Source: Syntrophorhabdaceae bacterium (lineage in GTDB: Bacteria; Desulfobacterota; Syntrophorhabdia; Syntrophorhabdales; Syntrophorhabdaceae). Taken from it: 63,532 bases of DNA. How positions within the stretch are numbered: the first letter of the stretch is position 1; the number at the start of each line of letters is the position of its first letter. The notes below the pieces were generated by a model. It made no database searches and was not told the DNA's origin. It worked only from the letters and a program-made list of their open reading frames with translations. Location of the stretch: positions 1 to 63,532 of the forward strand of contig JAGOOA010000011.1 in assembly GCA_017992765.1 (NCBI GenBank), read 5' to 3'. Positions 17,647 through 25,765 of this stretch are shown one piece after another. Both the position numbers and the translations under genes were made by a program.

Positions 17647-18933
17647 TTAAAGAAGGACATGGTAGATCTCGTAGGCCTTTTTCGTCAGATCTTCCCTGAG
17701 CTTCGGGTCCGCAATATTAATGAGCGCCTTCATTCTTTCGCGTACCGTTTTGCCTTTTAACGCAGCGATACCGTAGTCGGTAACGACATAGTCGACGTCG
17801 TTCCGCGATGTCGTGACGGCAGCGCCCGCCTTCAATACGGGCACTATCCTCGATACTCCGCCCTTAGCAGAGCTTGGCAGGGCGATGATCGCCTTTCCTT
17901 CATGCGACATGCGCGCGCCTCTTACAAAATCAACCTGGCCCCCGACGCCGCTGAACTGTTTCGGGCCCAGGGTATCGGCGCATACCTGCCCCAGCAGATC
18001 GATCTCAAGGGCGGAGTTGATGGCGACCATCTTTTTATTTTGCGCCACTATGTAAGGATTATTTGTGTAATCAACGGTTCTCATCTCAATGATAGGGTTA
18101 TCGTCCACCCAGTCGTAAAATTCGCGGGAGCCCATGAGGAAGTTGACGATGATCTTTCCTTTATGAAGCGTCTTTTGCCTTCCCGTTATGACCCCTTTTT
18201 CGACCAGGTGCTTTACGCCGTCCGACACCATTTCCGAGTGTATGCCGAGGTCTTTGAAGTTGGTAAGGTTTTTGAGAACCGCATCGGGTATCCCGCCGAT
18301 GCCGAGCTGGAGGGTGCAGCCGTCTTCGATAAGCTCGGCGGCGTGCCTTCCGATATTTTCCTCGACCTCTGTCAGCTTCCCGTTCTTCAGTTCGTGGATA
18401 GGCATGTTCACTTCCACAAAGCAGTCGATCTGCGAGACATGGATAAATGAATCGCCGTGCGTCCTCGGCATGGTCGGGTTCACCTCAGCTATGACCGTTC
18501 GCGCACACTCTACCGCCTTTTTTGTATAATCCACAGAAACGCCGAGGCTGCAGAACCCTTTCTTATCGGGAGGCGATACGGTCACCATGGCTACGTCTAC
18601 CGGCAGAACGGTCTCAAAAAGAAAGGGTATCTCACTAAAAAAGTACGGAATATAATCGGCCCTGTTTTCCCAGATCGCTTCCCTTGTGGGCCCTCCTGTA
18701 AAAAGCGCGACATGGCGGAAGCTCCCCGCATATTCAGGCTTGCAATACAAGGCTTCCCCCATGGGGACCATATGGACGATCTCAACTCCCTTGAGCTCAT
18801 CCACCCTCTGCATGAGCGCACCGGGAAGGACCAGGGGCTCTCCGGCCGCATGTGAAAATACAATTCTATCCCCTGATTTTACTCTTTTGACCGCCTCTTC
18901 GGCAGTGCAGTTCTTCCCGCCATAATGTTCCAT
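17647..18933 (-). CDS. Acetyl-CoA hydrolase/transferase family CoA-transferase (probable 4-hydroxybutyrate CoA-transferase)
   Basis: 428 residues, class I CoA-transferase of the Cat1/Cat2/AbfT family. N-terminal GDRIVFSHAAGEP, central LGIGGIPDAVL, catalytic Glu in NSALEIDLLGQV, and the glycine-rich CoA-binding loop SGVGGQVDFVRGA; the C terminus has VTDYGIAALKGKTVRERM. It exchanges CoA between an acyl-CoA (commonly acetyl-CoA) and a carboxylate. Being one gene away from 4-hydroxybutyryl-CoA dehydratase, the likely acceptor is 4-hydroxybutyrate; butyrate or crotonate are alternatives. The ATG overlaps the stop of the small Cys-rich gene and has a GAGGAGG site. Cytoplasmic. Confidence 0.88.
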   Translation of the reverse strand: MEHYGGKNCTAEEAVKRVKSGDRIVFSHAAGEPLVLPGALMQRVDELKGVEIVHMVPMGEALYCKPEYAGSFRHVALFTGGPTREAIWENRADYIPYFFSEIPFLFETVLPVDVAMVTVSPPDKKGFCSLGVSVDYTKKAVECARTVIAEVNPTMPRTHGDSFIHVSQIDCFVEVNMPIHELKNGKLTEVEENIGRHAAELIEDGCTLQLGIGGIPDAVLKNLTNFKDLGIHSEMVSDGVKHLVEKGVITGRQKTLHKGKIIVNFLMGSREFYDWVDDNPIIEMRTVDYTNNPYIVAQNKKMVAINSALEIDLLGQVCADTLGPKQFSGVGGQVDFVRGARMSHEGKAIIALPSSAKGGVSRIVPVLKAGAAVTTSRNDVDYVVTDYGIAALKGKTVRERMKALINIADPKLREDLTKKAYEIYHVLL

Positions 18934-19172
18934 TACTTTCCTCCTCTGTCAACACGACGATTCTCTTGCTCAAACACCTGGCGTACAAACAGATCTAATC
19001 TCTTTTGTGAGCTGTCAGATCTCGTCTTCTTTGTCATGCACATCCTGGAGCACCCGTTGACGCATATAAGCACATCGTCATCTGTATCGTTTGCAATTCT
19101 TTCAATAGCCTTTCTTATCTTTCTCGGGTCTACCTCGGGGTTGCAATTGCCGCAATATCTTACACGTCCCAC
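18933..19172 (-). CDS. Small Cys-rich protein of unknown function between dehydratase and CoA-transferase
   Basis: 79 residues, start GTG at 19172, 16 bp after the dehydratase gene, stop overlapping the next ATG. I do not recognise a named family. The N terminus is RYCGNCNPEVDP (Cys7 and Cys10), and a second cluster CVNGCSRMC brings Cys37, Cys41 and Cys45. Between them lies a charged helix followed by a hydrophobic strand (DDVLICVNGC). The pattern suggests a metal or Fe-S site and a small alpha/beta fold; the tail after residue 48 is polar. Its tight position in the operon argues for a role linked to the oxygen-sensitive Fe-S dehydratase (electron supply, cluster repair or assembly), but this is inference only. 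Confidence 0.7.
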   Translation of the reverse strand: MGRVRYCGNCNPEVDPRKIRKAIERIANDTDDDVLICVNGCSRMCMTKKTRSDSSQKRLDLFVRQVFEQENRRVDRGGK

Positions 19173-19188
19173 GGATCGGCCCGGACGG

Positions 19189-20646
19189 TCAGTCTCTCTT
19201 TATCCCTGCCAGCTCTTCTGCCAGCCCCGCCTTGTAATCGAAGTTCGCCAGCCTCCCTATCATGATCTTCTGCGCCTGGGGAGAGCCTGCTCCGTGCAGC
19301 GACTCCGTAAGATAGCCCACGGCACCCATCCCGAGGGTAAGGTTCTCTACCAGCCTCTGCATCCTGCATCTGTCCTCTGTGCTGTATGCCGTTGCGCTTC
19401 TGAAATACTTTTCAAGGTACCCGCCTATTTCAGGGCTCTTGAAGTCCTGCTCTCCGGGCAGGGTCACGACAAGCCCTCCTGCTATATCCTGGGCCAGCCT
19501 GGAGATCAGGTACGGCAGGTGAGTTACATGCAGCTTGCATACGTTCGCGAGCATCAGATCGATAAGGTACGTCCCTGAATTTGTCGGCCTTCCTTCCGCT
19601 GAACATGCTACGCCGCAGGCATAGATCGTCTCGTTCAGGTGTGTCATTTCTACCAGCTTATCTTTCACGTGCGAGGCCTTTTCGGTGCCCTGTATCTTTG
19701 CAATGGCCTGAGCAGCCCCTATCAGGACGTCTCCTACCCCGCTTTTGCATCCTCCGTAGCTCTGTCTGTGGTATCCGGCAAAGCGTTCTACGAGCGCCCC
19801 TGAGTACTGGTATTCGCCGCACATAAAAACCCTTTCCCAGGGCACGAATACGTCGTTAAAGACGATAAGCGCTTCCTGGCCGCCGAACATCGCATTTCCC
19901 ACATCGATAGTGCCTTCTTCGAGCCTCCTTGTATCGCAGGACTGCCTTCCGTATATGTAGAGTATCCCCTGGGCGTCGGCAGGAACTGCGAAAGAAACGG
20001 CATAGTCCTTGTCCGCCTCGCGCATCGTCTGGGTAGGCATAACGAGTATCTCGTGGGAATTTACCGCCCCTGTCTGGTGCGCCTTCGCGCCCCTGACCAC
20101 GATCCCATTAGGCTTTCTTTCTGCAACGTGGACAAACTGATCAGGGTCTTTCTGCTCTGAAGGGGCGAGCTTTCTGTCGCCTTTCGTGTCTGTCATCGCG
20201 CCGTCCACAACAAGATCGTTTTCCTGCACATACTCAAGGTATGCCCGGAACCTTTTATTATAGTCTGTCCCAAACTCCTGGTCCATCTCGTACGTTACAG
20301 AGTCAACTGCATTAAAACCGTCAAAACCGACGCAGCGCTGGAAACAGCAGCCGGTCTTCTGGCCCAGCACCCTCTGCATCTTCACCTTTTTTATAAGGTC
20401 TTCGGCGCTCTGGTGGAGATGCGTAAAGCGGTTGATCTTTTTTCCCGTAAGGCTTGATGTTGCTGTAAGAAGCTCCTCATATTCGGGATAGCCGCTCAGC
20501 TCATAGGTCATTGCGCAGGAATTTATCGAAGGCCTTATTATGGGGTGGTCAATATAATTATCTATCAGCTTGCCGCCAAGGTATACGCGCTTTTTTACCT
20601 TTTTCAGGCTTTCGACATATTCTTCAGAAGAAGTCATCCGTGCCAT
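19189..20646 (-). CDS. abfD: 4-hydroxybutyryl-CoA dehydratase / vinylacetyl-CoA isomerase
   Basis: 485 residues, related to 4-hydroxyphenylacetate 3-hydroxylase but with the [4Fe-4S] ligands of the Clostridium aminobutyricum enzyme. Its Cys99/Cys103/His292/Cys299 correspond to Cys101 and Cys105 in GCCFQRCVGF and His293 and Cys300 in GYHRQSYGGC, with identical spacing. It dehydrates 4-hydroxybutyryl-CoA to crotonyl-CoA through a ketyl radical using FAD and the cluster, and isomerises vinylacetyl-CoA. Together with the CoA-transferase it forms a 4-hydroxybutyrate to crotonyl-CoA module. It has its own perfect sigma-54 promoter 37-52 bp upstream. First gene of a three-gene operon. Confidence 0.93.
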   Translation of the reverse strand: MARMTSSEEYVESLKKVKKRVYLGGKLIDNYIDHPIIRPSINSCAMTYELSGYPEYEELLTATSSLTGKKINRFTHLHQSAEDLIKKVKMQRVLGQKTGCCFQRCVGFDGFNAVDSVTYEMDQEFGTDYNKRFRAYLEYVQENDLVVDGAMTDTKGDRKLAPSEQKDPDQFVHVAERKPNGIVVRGAKAHQTGAVNSHEILVMPTQTMREADKDYAVSFAVPADAQGILYIYGRQSCDTRRLEEGTIDVGNAMFGGQEALIVFNDVFVPWERVFMCGEYQYSGALVERFAGYHRQSYGGCKSGVGDVLIGAAQAIAKIQGTEKASHVKDKLVEMTHLNETIYACGVACSAEGRPTNSGTYLIDLMLANVCKLHVTHLPYLISRLAQDIAGGLVVTLPGEQDFKSPEIGGYLEKYFRSATAYSTEDRCRMQRLVENLTLGMGAVGYLTESLHGAGSPQAQKIMIGRLANFDYKAGLAEELAGIKRD

Positions 20647-20682
20647 AATTTCCTCCTTGCGTGATTTTCTTATAATGAATAT

Positions 20683-20698
20683 AGCAATTTATGTGCCA
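20683..20698 (-). promoter_or_regulatory. Sigma-54 (-24/-12) promoter of the abfD operon
   Basis: On the minus strand the sequence is TGGCACATAAATTGCT, a full match to the consensus TGGCAC-R-N4-TTGCW, with GG and GC at the right spacing. It ends 37 bp before the abfD ATG, which leaves a short leader with a GAGGAAAT ribosome binding site. Expression must need an enhancer-binding activator; the obvious candidate is encoded at 25766-27166. Confidence 0.88.
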
Positions 20699-20879
20699 CC
20701 GTAAAGACCGTGAGGAGTGAGGCGTTAGGCGTAAAGGGAATATAATATAAAATGATATAACGTCATGAATTAACACGATATTTTTGTCAATAAGCATCTG
20801 AATGTATTTCTTTTTTTCTTGACAACTGCCATCATCTATTACATTTCGTCCACGCTGTCATGCAAAGATGAATTATGCC

Positions 20880-20895
20880 GATGCATTATTGCATC
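20880..20895. promoter_or_regulatory. Palindromic upstream activator site GATGCA-N4-TGCATC (abfD)
   Basis: GATGCATTATTGCATC is a perfect 6-bp inverted repeat with a 4-bp spacer, about 180-195 bp upstream of the sigma-54 promoter. The same arms occur at 25722-25737 upstream of livK. Distance and symmetry fit an enhancer site for a dimeric sigma-54 activator. Confidence 0.65.
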
Positions 20896-20968
20896 AGCTT
20901 AACTTTCAGTAGAAGTACTTTCCCGTTCTATGTTGCGATATTCGATATACAAAGTACGATATACGATT

Positions 20969-21004
20969 AATAAACCAGCAATGTATTTTCATTGCCGGTT
21001 TATT
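20969..21004 (-). terminator. Hairpin terminator at the end of livF
   Basis: The arms AATAAACCAGCAATG (20969-20983) and CATTGCCGGTTTATT (20990-21004) pair over 15 bp with one mismatch and a 6-nt loop, directly on the livF stop. It would end the liv transcript before the separate abfD promoter; the following T-run is short. Between here and the abfD start (358 bp) lie a partial family A repeat (20934-20966), the palindrome at 20880, the promoter at 20683 and a GTGAGGA/GTGAGGC heptad run near 20711; no gene is seen. Confidence 0.65.
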
Positions 21005-21714
21005 TATACTGCGAGATACTGCTTCTTGATCGCGTCATCCCCTTTAAAGGTCTCTATATCGGACTCGTACCTGATATATCCCTTATCGATGATTGCAACG
21101 CGGTCTGAAACGGCCATGGCGAACTTGATGTTCTGTTCTGACAGGAGGATCGTCGTTCCGACATCTTTCAGTTTGAGGACAAGGTCTTTCAGGGTCTTTA
21201 CCATAACGGGGCTCAAGCCCTCGGTAGGCTCGTCAAGGAGAAGCACAAGCGGATTTCCCATAAGGGTCCTCGCTATGGTAAGCATCTGCTGCTCGCCTCC
21301 GGACAGGGTCCCGCCCGGCCGTGCCTGGAAATCCTTCAAAACAGGGAAGAACTCGTACACAAGGTCAAGGTTCCAGATGCCTTTTCTTTCCTTGCCCATT
21401 GCCGTACCAAGGATCAGATTCTCCTTCACCGTGAGAGGCCCGAATATCTTGCGGTCCTCAGGTACAAGGCCGAGGCCAAGACGTGCGGTCCTGTAAGGTT
21501 TCATTCCGGTGATATCTTTACCCTTGAAATACACCCTCCCCTTTTTCGGCACAATATCCATAACGAGGGTTTTGAAGGTTGTGCTCTTGCCGGCGCCGTT
21601 CCGCCCCATAAGGCAAAGCGTCTCTCCTTCACGCACCGCAAAGCTTACGTCGAACAAAATGTGGCTTTTGCCGTAATAGGAATTTATTTTTTCCGCAACA
21701 AGGATATCGGCCAT
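21004..21714 (-). CDS. livF: Liv-type ABC transporter ATPase LivF
   Basis: 236 residues from the ATG at 21714, which has GAGGTG 9 nt upstream; an ATG seven codons earlier (21735) lies inside livG. Motifs: Walker A GRNGAGKST, signature LSGGEQQML, Walker B VLLLDEP and H-loop LLSEQN, as in the HAAT family LivF subunits. Pairs with LivG to power LivH/LivM. It overlaps livG tightly and is the last gene of the liv operon. Confidence 0.92.
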   Translation of the reverse strand: MADILVAEKINSYYGKSHILFDVSFAVREGETLCLMGRNGAGKSTTFKTLVMDIVPKKGRVYFKGKDITGMKPYRTARLGLGLVPEDRKIFGPLTVKENLILGTAMGKERKGIWNLDLVYEFFPVLKDFQARPGGTLSGGEQQMLTIARTLMGNPLVLLLDEPTEGLSPVMVKTLKDLVLKLKDVGTTILLSEQNIKFAMAVSDRVAIIDKGYIRYESDIETFKGDDAIKKQYLAV

Positions 21715-21715
21715 T

Positions 21716-22471
21716 TTATAGCACCTCTTTTCCAAGATAGGCTTCGATTACCGTCTCGTGATTGCGTATGTAATCCGGCGGGCCTTCAGCGATAAGTTGG
21801 CCCTGCACGAGTACCCTGATGATCTCCGCGATGCCGAAGACCATATCCATGTCGTGCTCTATAAAGATCGTCGTCAGCTGAAAAAACTCGTGGAGCTCTT
21901 TCAGGAGGCCCATCATCTTTATCCTTTCATCAGGGGCCATCCCGGCAGTCGGTTCATCGAGAAGCAGTATCTTTGGCTGCAGCGTCAGGGCTATCGCTAT
22001 ATCGAGGACCTTCATATCGCCGTGTGATAATTCCGAGGCCTTCAGGTCCTTGCAATTATAAAGCCCTATCTTGTTCAGTATAAATTCTGAGTGTTCGCGG
22101 GCGTCCTTAAAGGCCATCCTGTTTATAAAGATCTTTGCATTCTCCTGAAAGTGAGCGAGGGATGCCAGGTATATATTGTCGTAAACTGACTCTTCCAGGA
22201 AAACACTTGCCACCTGGAAGGCCCTTACCATCCCGAGTTTAACAATGGTCTCGGGCTTCGCCTTTGTTATGTCCTGGCCTTCATAGAGCACTGCCCCGTC
22301 ATCGGAAGGTATGAAGCCCGATATGAGGTTAAAAAGGGTCGTCTTCCCTGCCCCGTTAGGCCCGATGATCGCTGACATCTCGCCCTTTTTGAAGCCGATA
22401 TTGACGCGGTTGGTCACATGGATACCGCCAAAATGTTTGTCAAGGTTTTTAATTTCCAGAATTGCAGGCAA
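21716..22471 (-). CDS. livG: Liv-type ABC transporter ATPase LivG
   Basis: 251 residues. Walker A GPNGAGKTT, signature region ELSHGDMKVLDIAIAL, Walker B ILLLDEPTAG and H-loop FIEHDMDMV. The signature is LSHGDMKV rather than LSGGQ or LSYGEQR. LivG proteins commonly vary here (LSYGxQR), so I do not treat it as a defect. It overlaps livM by 23 bp. Confidence 0.92.
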   Translation of the reverse strand: MPAILEIKNLDKHFGGIHVTNRVNIGFKKGEMSAIIGPNGAGKTTLFNLISGFIPSDDGAVLYEGQDITKAKPETIVKLGMVRAFQVASVFLEESVYDNIYLASLAHFQENAKIFINRMAFKDAREHSEFILNKIGLYNCKDLKASELSHGDMKVLDIAIALTLQPKILLLDEPTAGMAPDERIKMMGLLKELHEFFQLTTIFIEHDMDMVFGIAEIIRVLVQGQLIAEGPPDYIRNHETVIEAYLGKEVL

Positions 22472-23420
22472 CCTCGGTCTCCTTTTCCTCGTTGTTTTTT
22501 CCGGCCCCTGTCTTTTTGATCCCTAAAACGCCGTTCGGGAACAAAAGGACAACGATAAGCACAACAACACCGATATAGAACGACCAGTATTCGGTGTATT
22601 TTCCTACTATCTCTTCCAGCCCCGTAAGTATCCCGGCGCCCACTACAGGCCCGAAGAACGTGCCCATTCCGCCTATGGTCGCCATAAGGATCGCGTTTCC
22701 CGATGTCGGCCAGTGGAGCATGTCAGGATGGATGCTCCCGTCAAGCCCTGCATAGAGCCCGCCGGCTATGCCTGCAAAGAAGGCCGATATGACAAAAGCC
22801 TTGAGCTGGTTCTTATACACGTTCAAGCCGAGGAATGTGATCCTCTGCGGATTCTGCCTGATGCTGTTGAGGACAGCCCCGAAAGGGGACCTCCTGATCC
22901 TCCACAGTATGTATATGCAGATGGTTACCACTGCGAAGCTGAAGAGGTAGTATTTTGTTACGCCTCCTGCGAGGATCTCAGGCTTTGCGATCGCCTGGAT
23001 GCCATCATCCCCGCCGGTAAAGTGGTAGAGCTTGAAGGTCAGGCCCCATACCAGCTGTGCAAAGGCAAGGGTCAGCATGGTGAAATATATACCCGTCAGC
23101 CTTAACGTTAAAAGTCCGATGAAGAAAGAGACGAATGCCGCGCCTACGGCCCCCAGCAAGATATAAAGGAGGAACAATTCCGGGCTCGTTGCCTTGACGA
23201 GCATGCCGGTGATATATGCCCCGACCCCATAAAAGAGCGCGTGCCCGAAGGATACAAGCCCCGTCGTGCCATATAAAAGATTGAAAGCGACGGCATAAAG
23301 GCTGAAGATAATGACTCTGGACACAAGATGGATGTAGTGAGAGCCGGGGTTGACGACAAGTATCCCGAGAAAGAACACGAAATAAACGATCCAGGGCAGA
23401 TATTCTTTTATCTTCTTCAA
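22449..23420 (-). CDS. livM: Liv-type ABC transporter permease LivM
   Basis: About 323 residues, around nine membrane segments. Motif GLVSFGHALFYGVGAYITG near the N terminus and the coupling-loop region RRSPFGAVLNSIRQNPQRITFLG are typical of LivM. The best start is the TTG at 23420, which has GGGGAGGA upstream at good spacing and follows the livH stop by 4 bp. An ATG at 23453 would overlap livH and place that ribosome binding site inside the gene. Confidence 0.9.
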   Translation of the reverse strand: MKKIKEYLPWIVYFVFFLGILVVNPGSHYIHLVSRVIIFSLYAVAFNLLYGTTGLVSFGHALFYGVGAYITGMLVKATSPELFLLYILLGAVGAAFVSFFIGLLTLRLTGIYFTMLTLAFAQLVWGLTFKLYHFTGGDDGIQAIAKPEILAGGVTKYYLFSFAVVTICIYILWRIRRSPFGAVLNSIRQNPQRITFLGLNVYKNQLKAFVISAFFAGIAGGLYAGLDGSIHPDMLHWPTSGNAILMATIGGMGTFFGPVVGAGILTGLEEIVGKYTEYWSFYIGVVVLIVVLLFPNGVLGIKKTGAGKNNEEKETEVACNSGN

Positions 23421-23424
23421 CGTG

Positions 23425-24309
23425 CTATTTCCTCCCCACCGCTTTTTTTGCAAGAAGCCCTTCGGGCTTTACGATCAACACGATGATCATAACGATAAAG
23501 GTCAGGACCGTGGCCAGCTCAGGCATCCATAAGATCCCGAAAGAAAGGACCTCGCCTATTATGAGCGCGCCCAGCAAGGCGCCCCAGAAATTACCGAAGC
23601 CCCCGATCACCACCACGATCATCGAGTCGATAATGAATTCAACGCCCGCGCCGGGAGTAACGGTTCTTAACGGCGCCGCCAGCACGCCGGCAAGGCCGCC
23701 CATTGCCGTAGCAACGCCAAATACAACCGTCATGATCATGGGGACATTCGTCCCCAGAAGGCCGAGCATGATCCTGTCGAGGGATGACGCCCTGACCATC
23801 TTGCCCGTGTCGGTCCTTGTGAGAAAATACCATGCGAAGAGGACAACGAGCAATCCTACGATAATAATGAATATGTTATAGATCGGAACTGTTACCGTTC
23901 CTATATTCAGAGAACCTGCAAGGGAAGCCGGCTTAGGTATGGTCTTGTATTCAGTGCCCCAGATGAATTTTACCACGTCGTCAAGGATGAGGATGAACGC
24001 GAAGGTCATAAGCAACTGGAAAGCGCCTTCCTGCGCCCGGCCGTAAATGCGCCTGAGGAATAAGAATTCGATCACCATCCCCACTATCCCCGCACCGACA
24101 GCGCCGACAAGCAGCCCTACCCAGAAGTTGTTGAACAACTGCATGAGCTGATAGGCAAAGTAGGTACCGAGAAGATAAAAAGACCCGTGGGCGAAGTTCA
24201 GGACGTTCACTACCCCGAAGATCAGCGTTAGACCGCTGGAGATGAGAAAAAGCAACATGGCAGTTGAAAGCCCGCTTAAAAACTGCGCGATGAAAGTATT
24301 TATATCCAT
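23425..24309 (-). CDS. livH: Liv-type ABC transporter permease LivH
   Basis: 294 residues, about eight membrane segments. GLTLIFGVVNVLNFAHGSFY at the N terminus and the region DTGKMVRASSLDRIMLGLLG followed by VFGVATAMGGLAGVLAAP are standard LivH blocks. It forms the channel with LivM. Starts 27 bp after livK. Substrates of this family in anaerobes include amino acids, amides, urea and carboxylates. Confidence 0.92.
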   Translation of the reverse strand: MDINTFIAQFLSGLSTAMLLFLISSGLTLIFGVVNVLNFAHGSFYLLGTYFAYQLMQLFNNFWVGLLVGAVGAGIVGMVIEFLFLRRIYGRAQEGAFQLLMTFAFILILDDVVKFIWGTEYKTIPKPASLAGSLNIGTVTVPIYNIFIIIVGLLVVLFAWYFLTRTDTGKMVRASSLDRIMLGLLGTNVPMIMTVVFGVATAMGGLAGVLAAPLRTVTPGAGVEFIIDSMIVVVIGGFGNFWGALLGALIIGEVLSFGILWMPELATVLTFIVMIIVLIVKPEGLLAKKAVGRK

Positions 24310-24336
24310 ACCTAAGCCCTGCTCCCTTTGCTAAAT

Positions 24337-25581
24337 TTATTTACCTTTTACTTTTGTCATATAGTCAATATATTCAAAGCTCGGCCACAGCTTGTCTGCC
24401 GGATATACTTTGAAATTGCCGAGCATGTATTTTGCCGGCGGGAACTTGTCGTTCTTTACCGTTGTGCCGATGGCCTGGACCTGGACTATCTGGTGCGTCT
24501 TCGGGTCGATATAGGAGGTAAATCCCGGCGGATCTTCGGGACATTGGATCTTCATGCCTTCCAGGGCCTTGACAAGCGCCTCTGTGTCGTTGGCGTTGCC
24601 GACCTTCCTTATCGCCTCGGCGATCATGTGGACGCCCACATAGGCGCCTTCCGCTGCATATGATGGATACCTTCCGGCGGCTTTGTAGAATTTCTGCACA
24701 TATGTCTTGTTTGCCGGTGTTTCAGGCCAGTTGTTGTGGTGCCGCGCAGACATGATGATCCCTGCGGGCATATCGGCGCCAAGCCCTGCAAGCGCTTCAT
24801 AGTTGCCGCCGGCATCGACGTGGAAATATTTCATCTTGCTGAAAAGGCCATAGGGCTTAGCCTGTTTGATAAAGGCGACGGTGTCTCCGCCCCACATGCC
24901 GTTCACGAGGATATCCGGCGCTGCCTTTATGATAGCGGTGATATATGACGTATAGTCGGGCTCATAGAGCTTCGGCCAGTATTCTCCTACAACCTCATAC
25001 TTGACACCCAGTTTGTCGAGGCCCCATTTCAGCTCCATCCACTGGTCTCTTCCGTACGCATAGTCAGGGCCGATGTAGGCGATCTTTTTCCAGTTCTTTA
25101 CATCGTCTTTCAGGTAGTACGCCCCTGCCATCATAGACTGGAACGTGTTGTTGCTGCTTCGGAAATAATATTTCTGGAATTTGTTCGCAGTGAGGTCGGT
25201 CCCGGCGTGGTCAGTGCCTATAAAGATAACCTTATGCTCTTTGCTCACCTCTGTGACCGCAAGGCCTATCGCTGTAGAGATGATGCCAAAAAGGAACTTG
25301 CATTTTTCATCGGTGATGTACCGCTTTGCCACGCTGACCGCATACTGCGGGTTCTTATCGTCAGTGATAATGACGTCCAGCTTTGCCCCGCCCGGCAGCC
25401 CTTTGGCGTTGACCTCGTCAAGGGCGATCTTGATGGCAACCTCTGAATCCTTTCCATACTGGCCTCCGCGGCCGGTCATGGTGTAGAGCGCGCCGACCTT
25501 GATCGTTTCAGCGGCCTGCACGATCGTAAAGGGGATCAGGATAGCTGCGATGATGAATAACAAAATAATTTTGTGTCTCAT
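24337..25581 (-). CDS. livK: Periplasmic substrate-binding protein LivK-type
   Basis: 414 residues from the ATG at 25581, which has AAGGAGG 5 nt upstream. An in-frame start at 25638 would cover the sigma-54 promoter and is rejected. Signal peptide about 1-24 (MRHKIILLFIIAAILIPF, cleavage near VQAA). Type I periplasmic-binding fold: KVGALYTMTGRGGQYGKD, IITDDKNPQ, GTDHAG and AYIGPDYAYGRDQW. The ligand cannot be read from sequence. Being co-regulated with 4-hydroxybutyryl-CoA dehydratase, a C4 acid or its precursor (4-hydroxybutyrate, 4-aminobutyrate) is a reasonable guess; branched-chain amino acids are the default alternative. Confidence 0.88.
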   Translation of the reverse strand: MRHKIILLFIIAAILIPFTIVQAAETIKVGALYTMTGRGGQYGKDSEVAIKIALDEVNAKGLPGGAKLDVIITDDKNPQYAVSVAKRYITDEKCKFLFGIISTAIGLAVTEVSKEHKVIFIGTDHAGTDLTANKFQKYYFRSSNNTFQSMMAGAYYLKDDVKNWKKIAYIGPDYAYGRDQWMELKWGLDKLGVKYEVVGEYWPKLYEPDYTSYITAIIKAAPDILVNGMWGGDTVAFIKQAKPYGLFSKMKYFHVDAGGNYEALAGLGADMPAGIIMSARHHNNWPETPANKTYVQKFYKAAGRYPSYAAEGAYVGVHMIAEAIRKVGNANDTEALVKALEGMKIQCPEDPPGFTSYIDPKTHQIVQVQAIGTTVKNDKFPPAKYMLGNFKVYPADKLWPSFEYIDYMTKVKGK

Positions 25582-25621
25582 ACAAACCTCCTTAAGGTTT
25601 TTGATATATGTCCACACATAA

Positions 25622-25637
25622 AGCAATTTATATGCCA
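25622..25637 (-). promoter_or_regulatory. Sigma-54 (-24/-12) promoter of the liv operon
   Basis: Minus strand TGGCATATAAATTGCT, 15 of 16 consensus positions and nearly identical to the abfD promoter (only C to T in the -24 block and C to T in the spacer differ). It ends 41 bp before the livK ATG. The near identity suggests that both promoters are read together. Confidence 0.85.
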
Positions 25638-25668
25638 TAGTCCAATAATGATATAAAACCTGCCAAAT

Positions 25669-25750
25669 CAGATGCTTACGGCGATCTCTCCATCAAAAAC
25701 ATAACAAATAGACAAGCATCTGATGCATATTTGCATCATTTTGATGCAAT
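25669..25750. promoter_or_regulatory. Activator-binding region upstream of livK, with GATGCA-N4-TGCATC
   Basis: GATGCATATTTGCATC at 25722-25737 is the same palindrome as at 20880-20895. Around it are a 9-bp inverted pair CAGATGCTT (25669-25677) and AAGCATCTG (25714-25722), and a half-site GATGCAA at 25743. It lies about 85-115 bp upstream of the sigma-54 promoter, in the 184-bp gap behind the activator gene, a typical enhancer position. Confidence 0.65.
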
Positions 25751-25765
25751 AAGAAATCGTAAAGG

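Noticed and set aside
19189-20646. 4-hydroxyphenylacetate 3-monooxygenase instead of 4-hydroxybutyryl-CoA dehydratase
   Set aside because: All four Fe-S ligands of the dehydratase (Cys101, Cys105, His293, Cys300) are present with the right spacing; monooxygenases lack them.
21716-22471. LivG signature LSHGDMKV as a degenerate ABC site
   Set aside because: LivG-type ATPases commonly deviate from LSGGQ at this place, so this alone is not evidence of loss of function.
25582-25638. N-terminal extension of LivK
   Set aside because: It would cover the sigma-54 promoter and lacks a ribosome binding site; the ATG at 25581 has AAGGAGG and begins a clean signal peptide.
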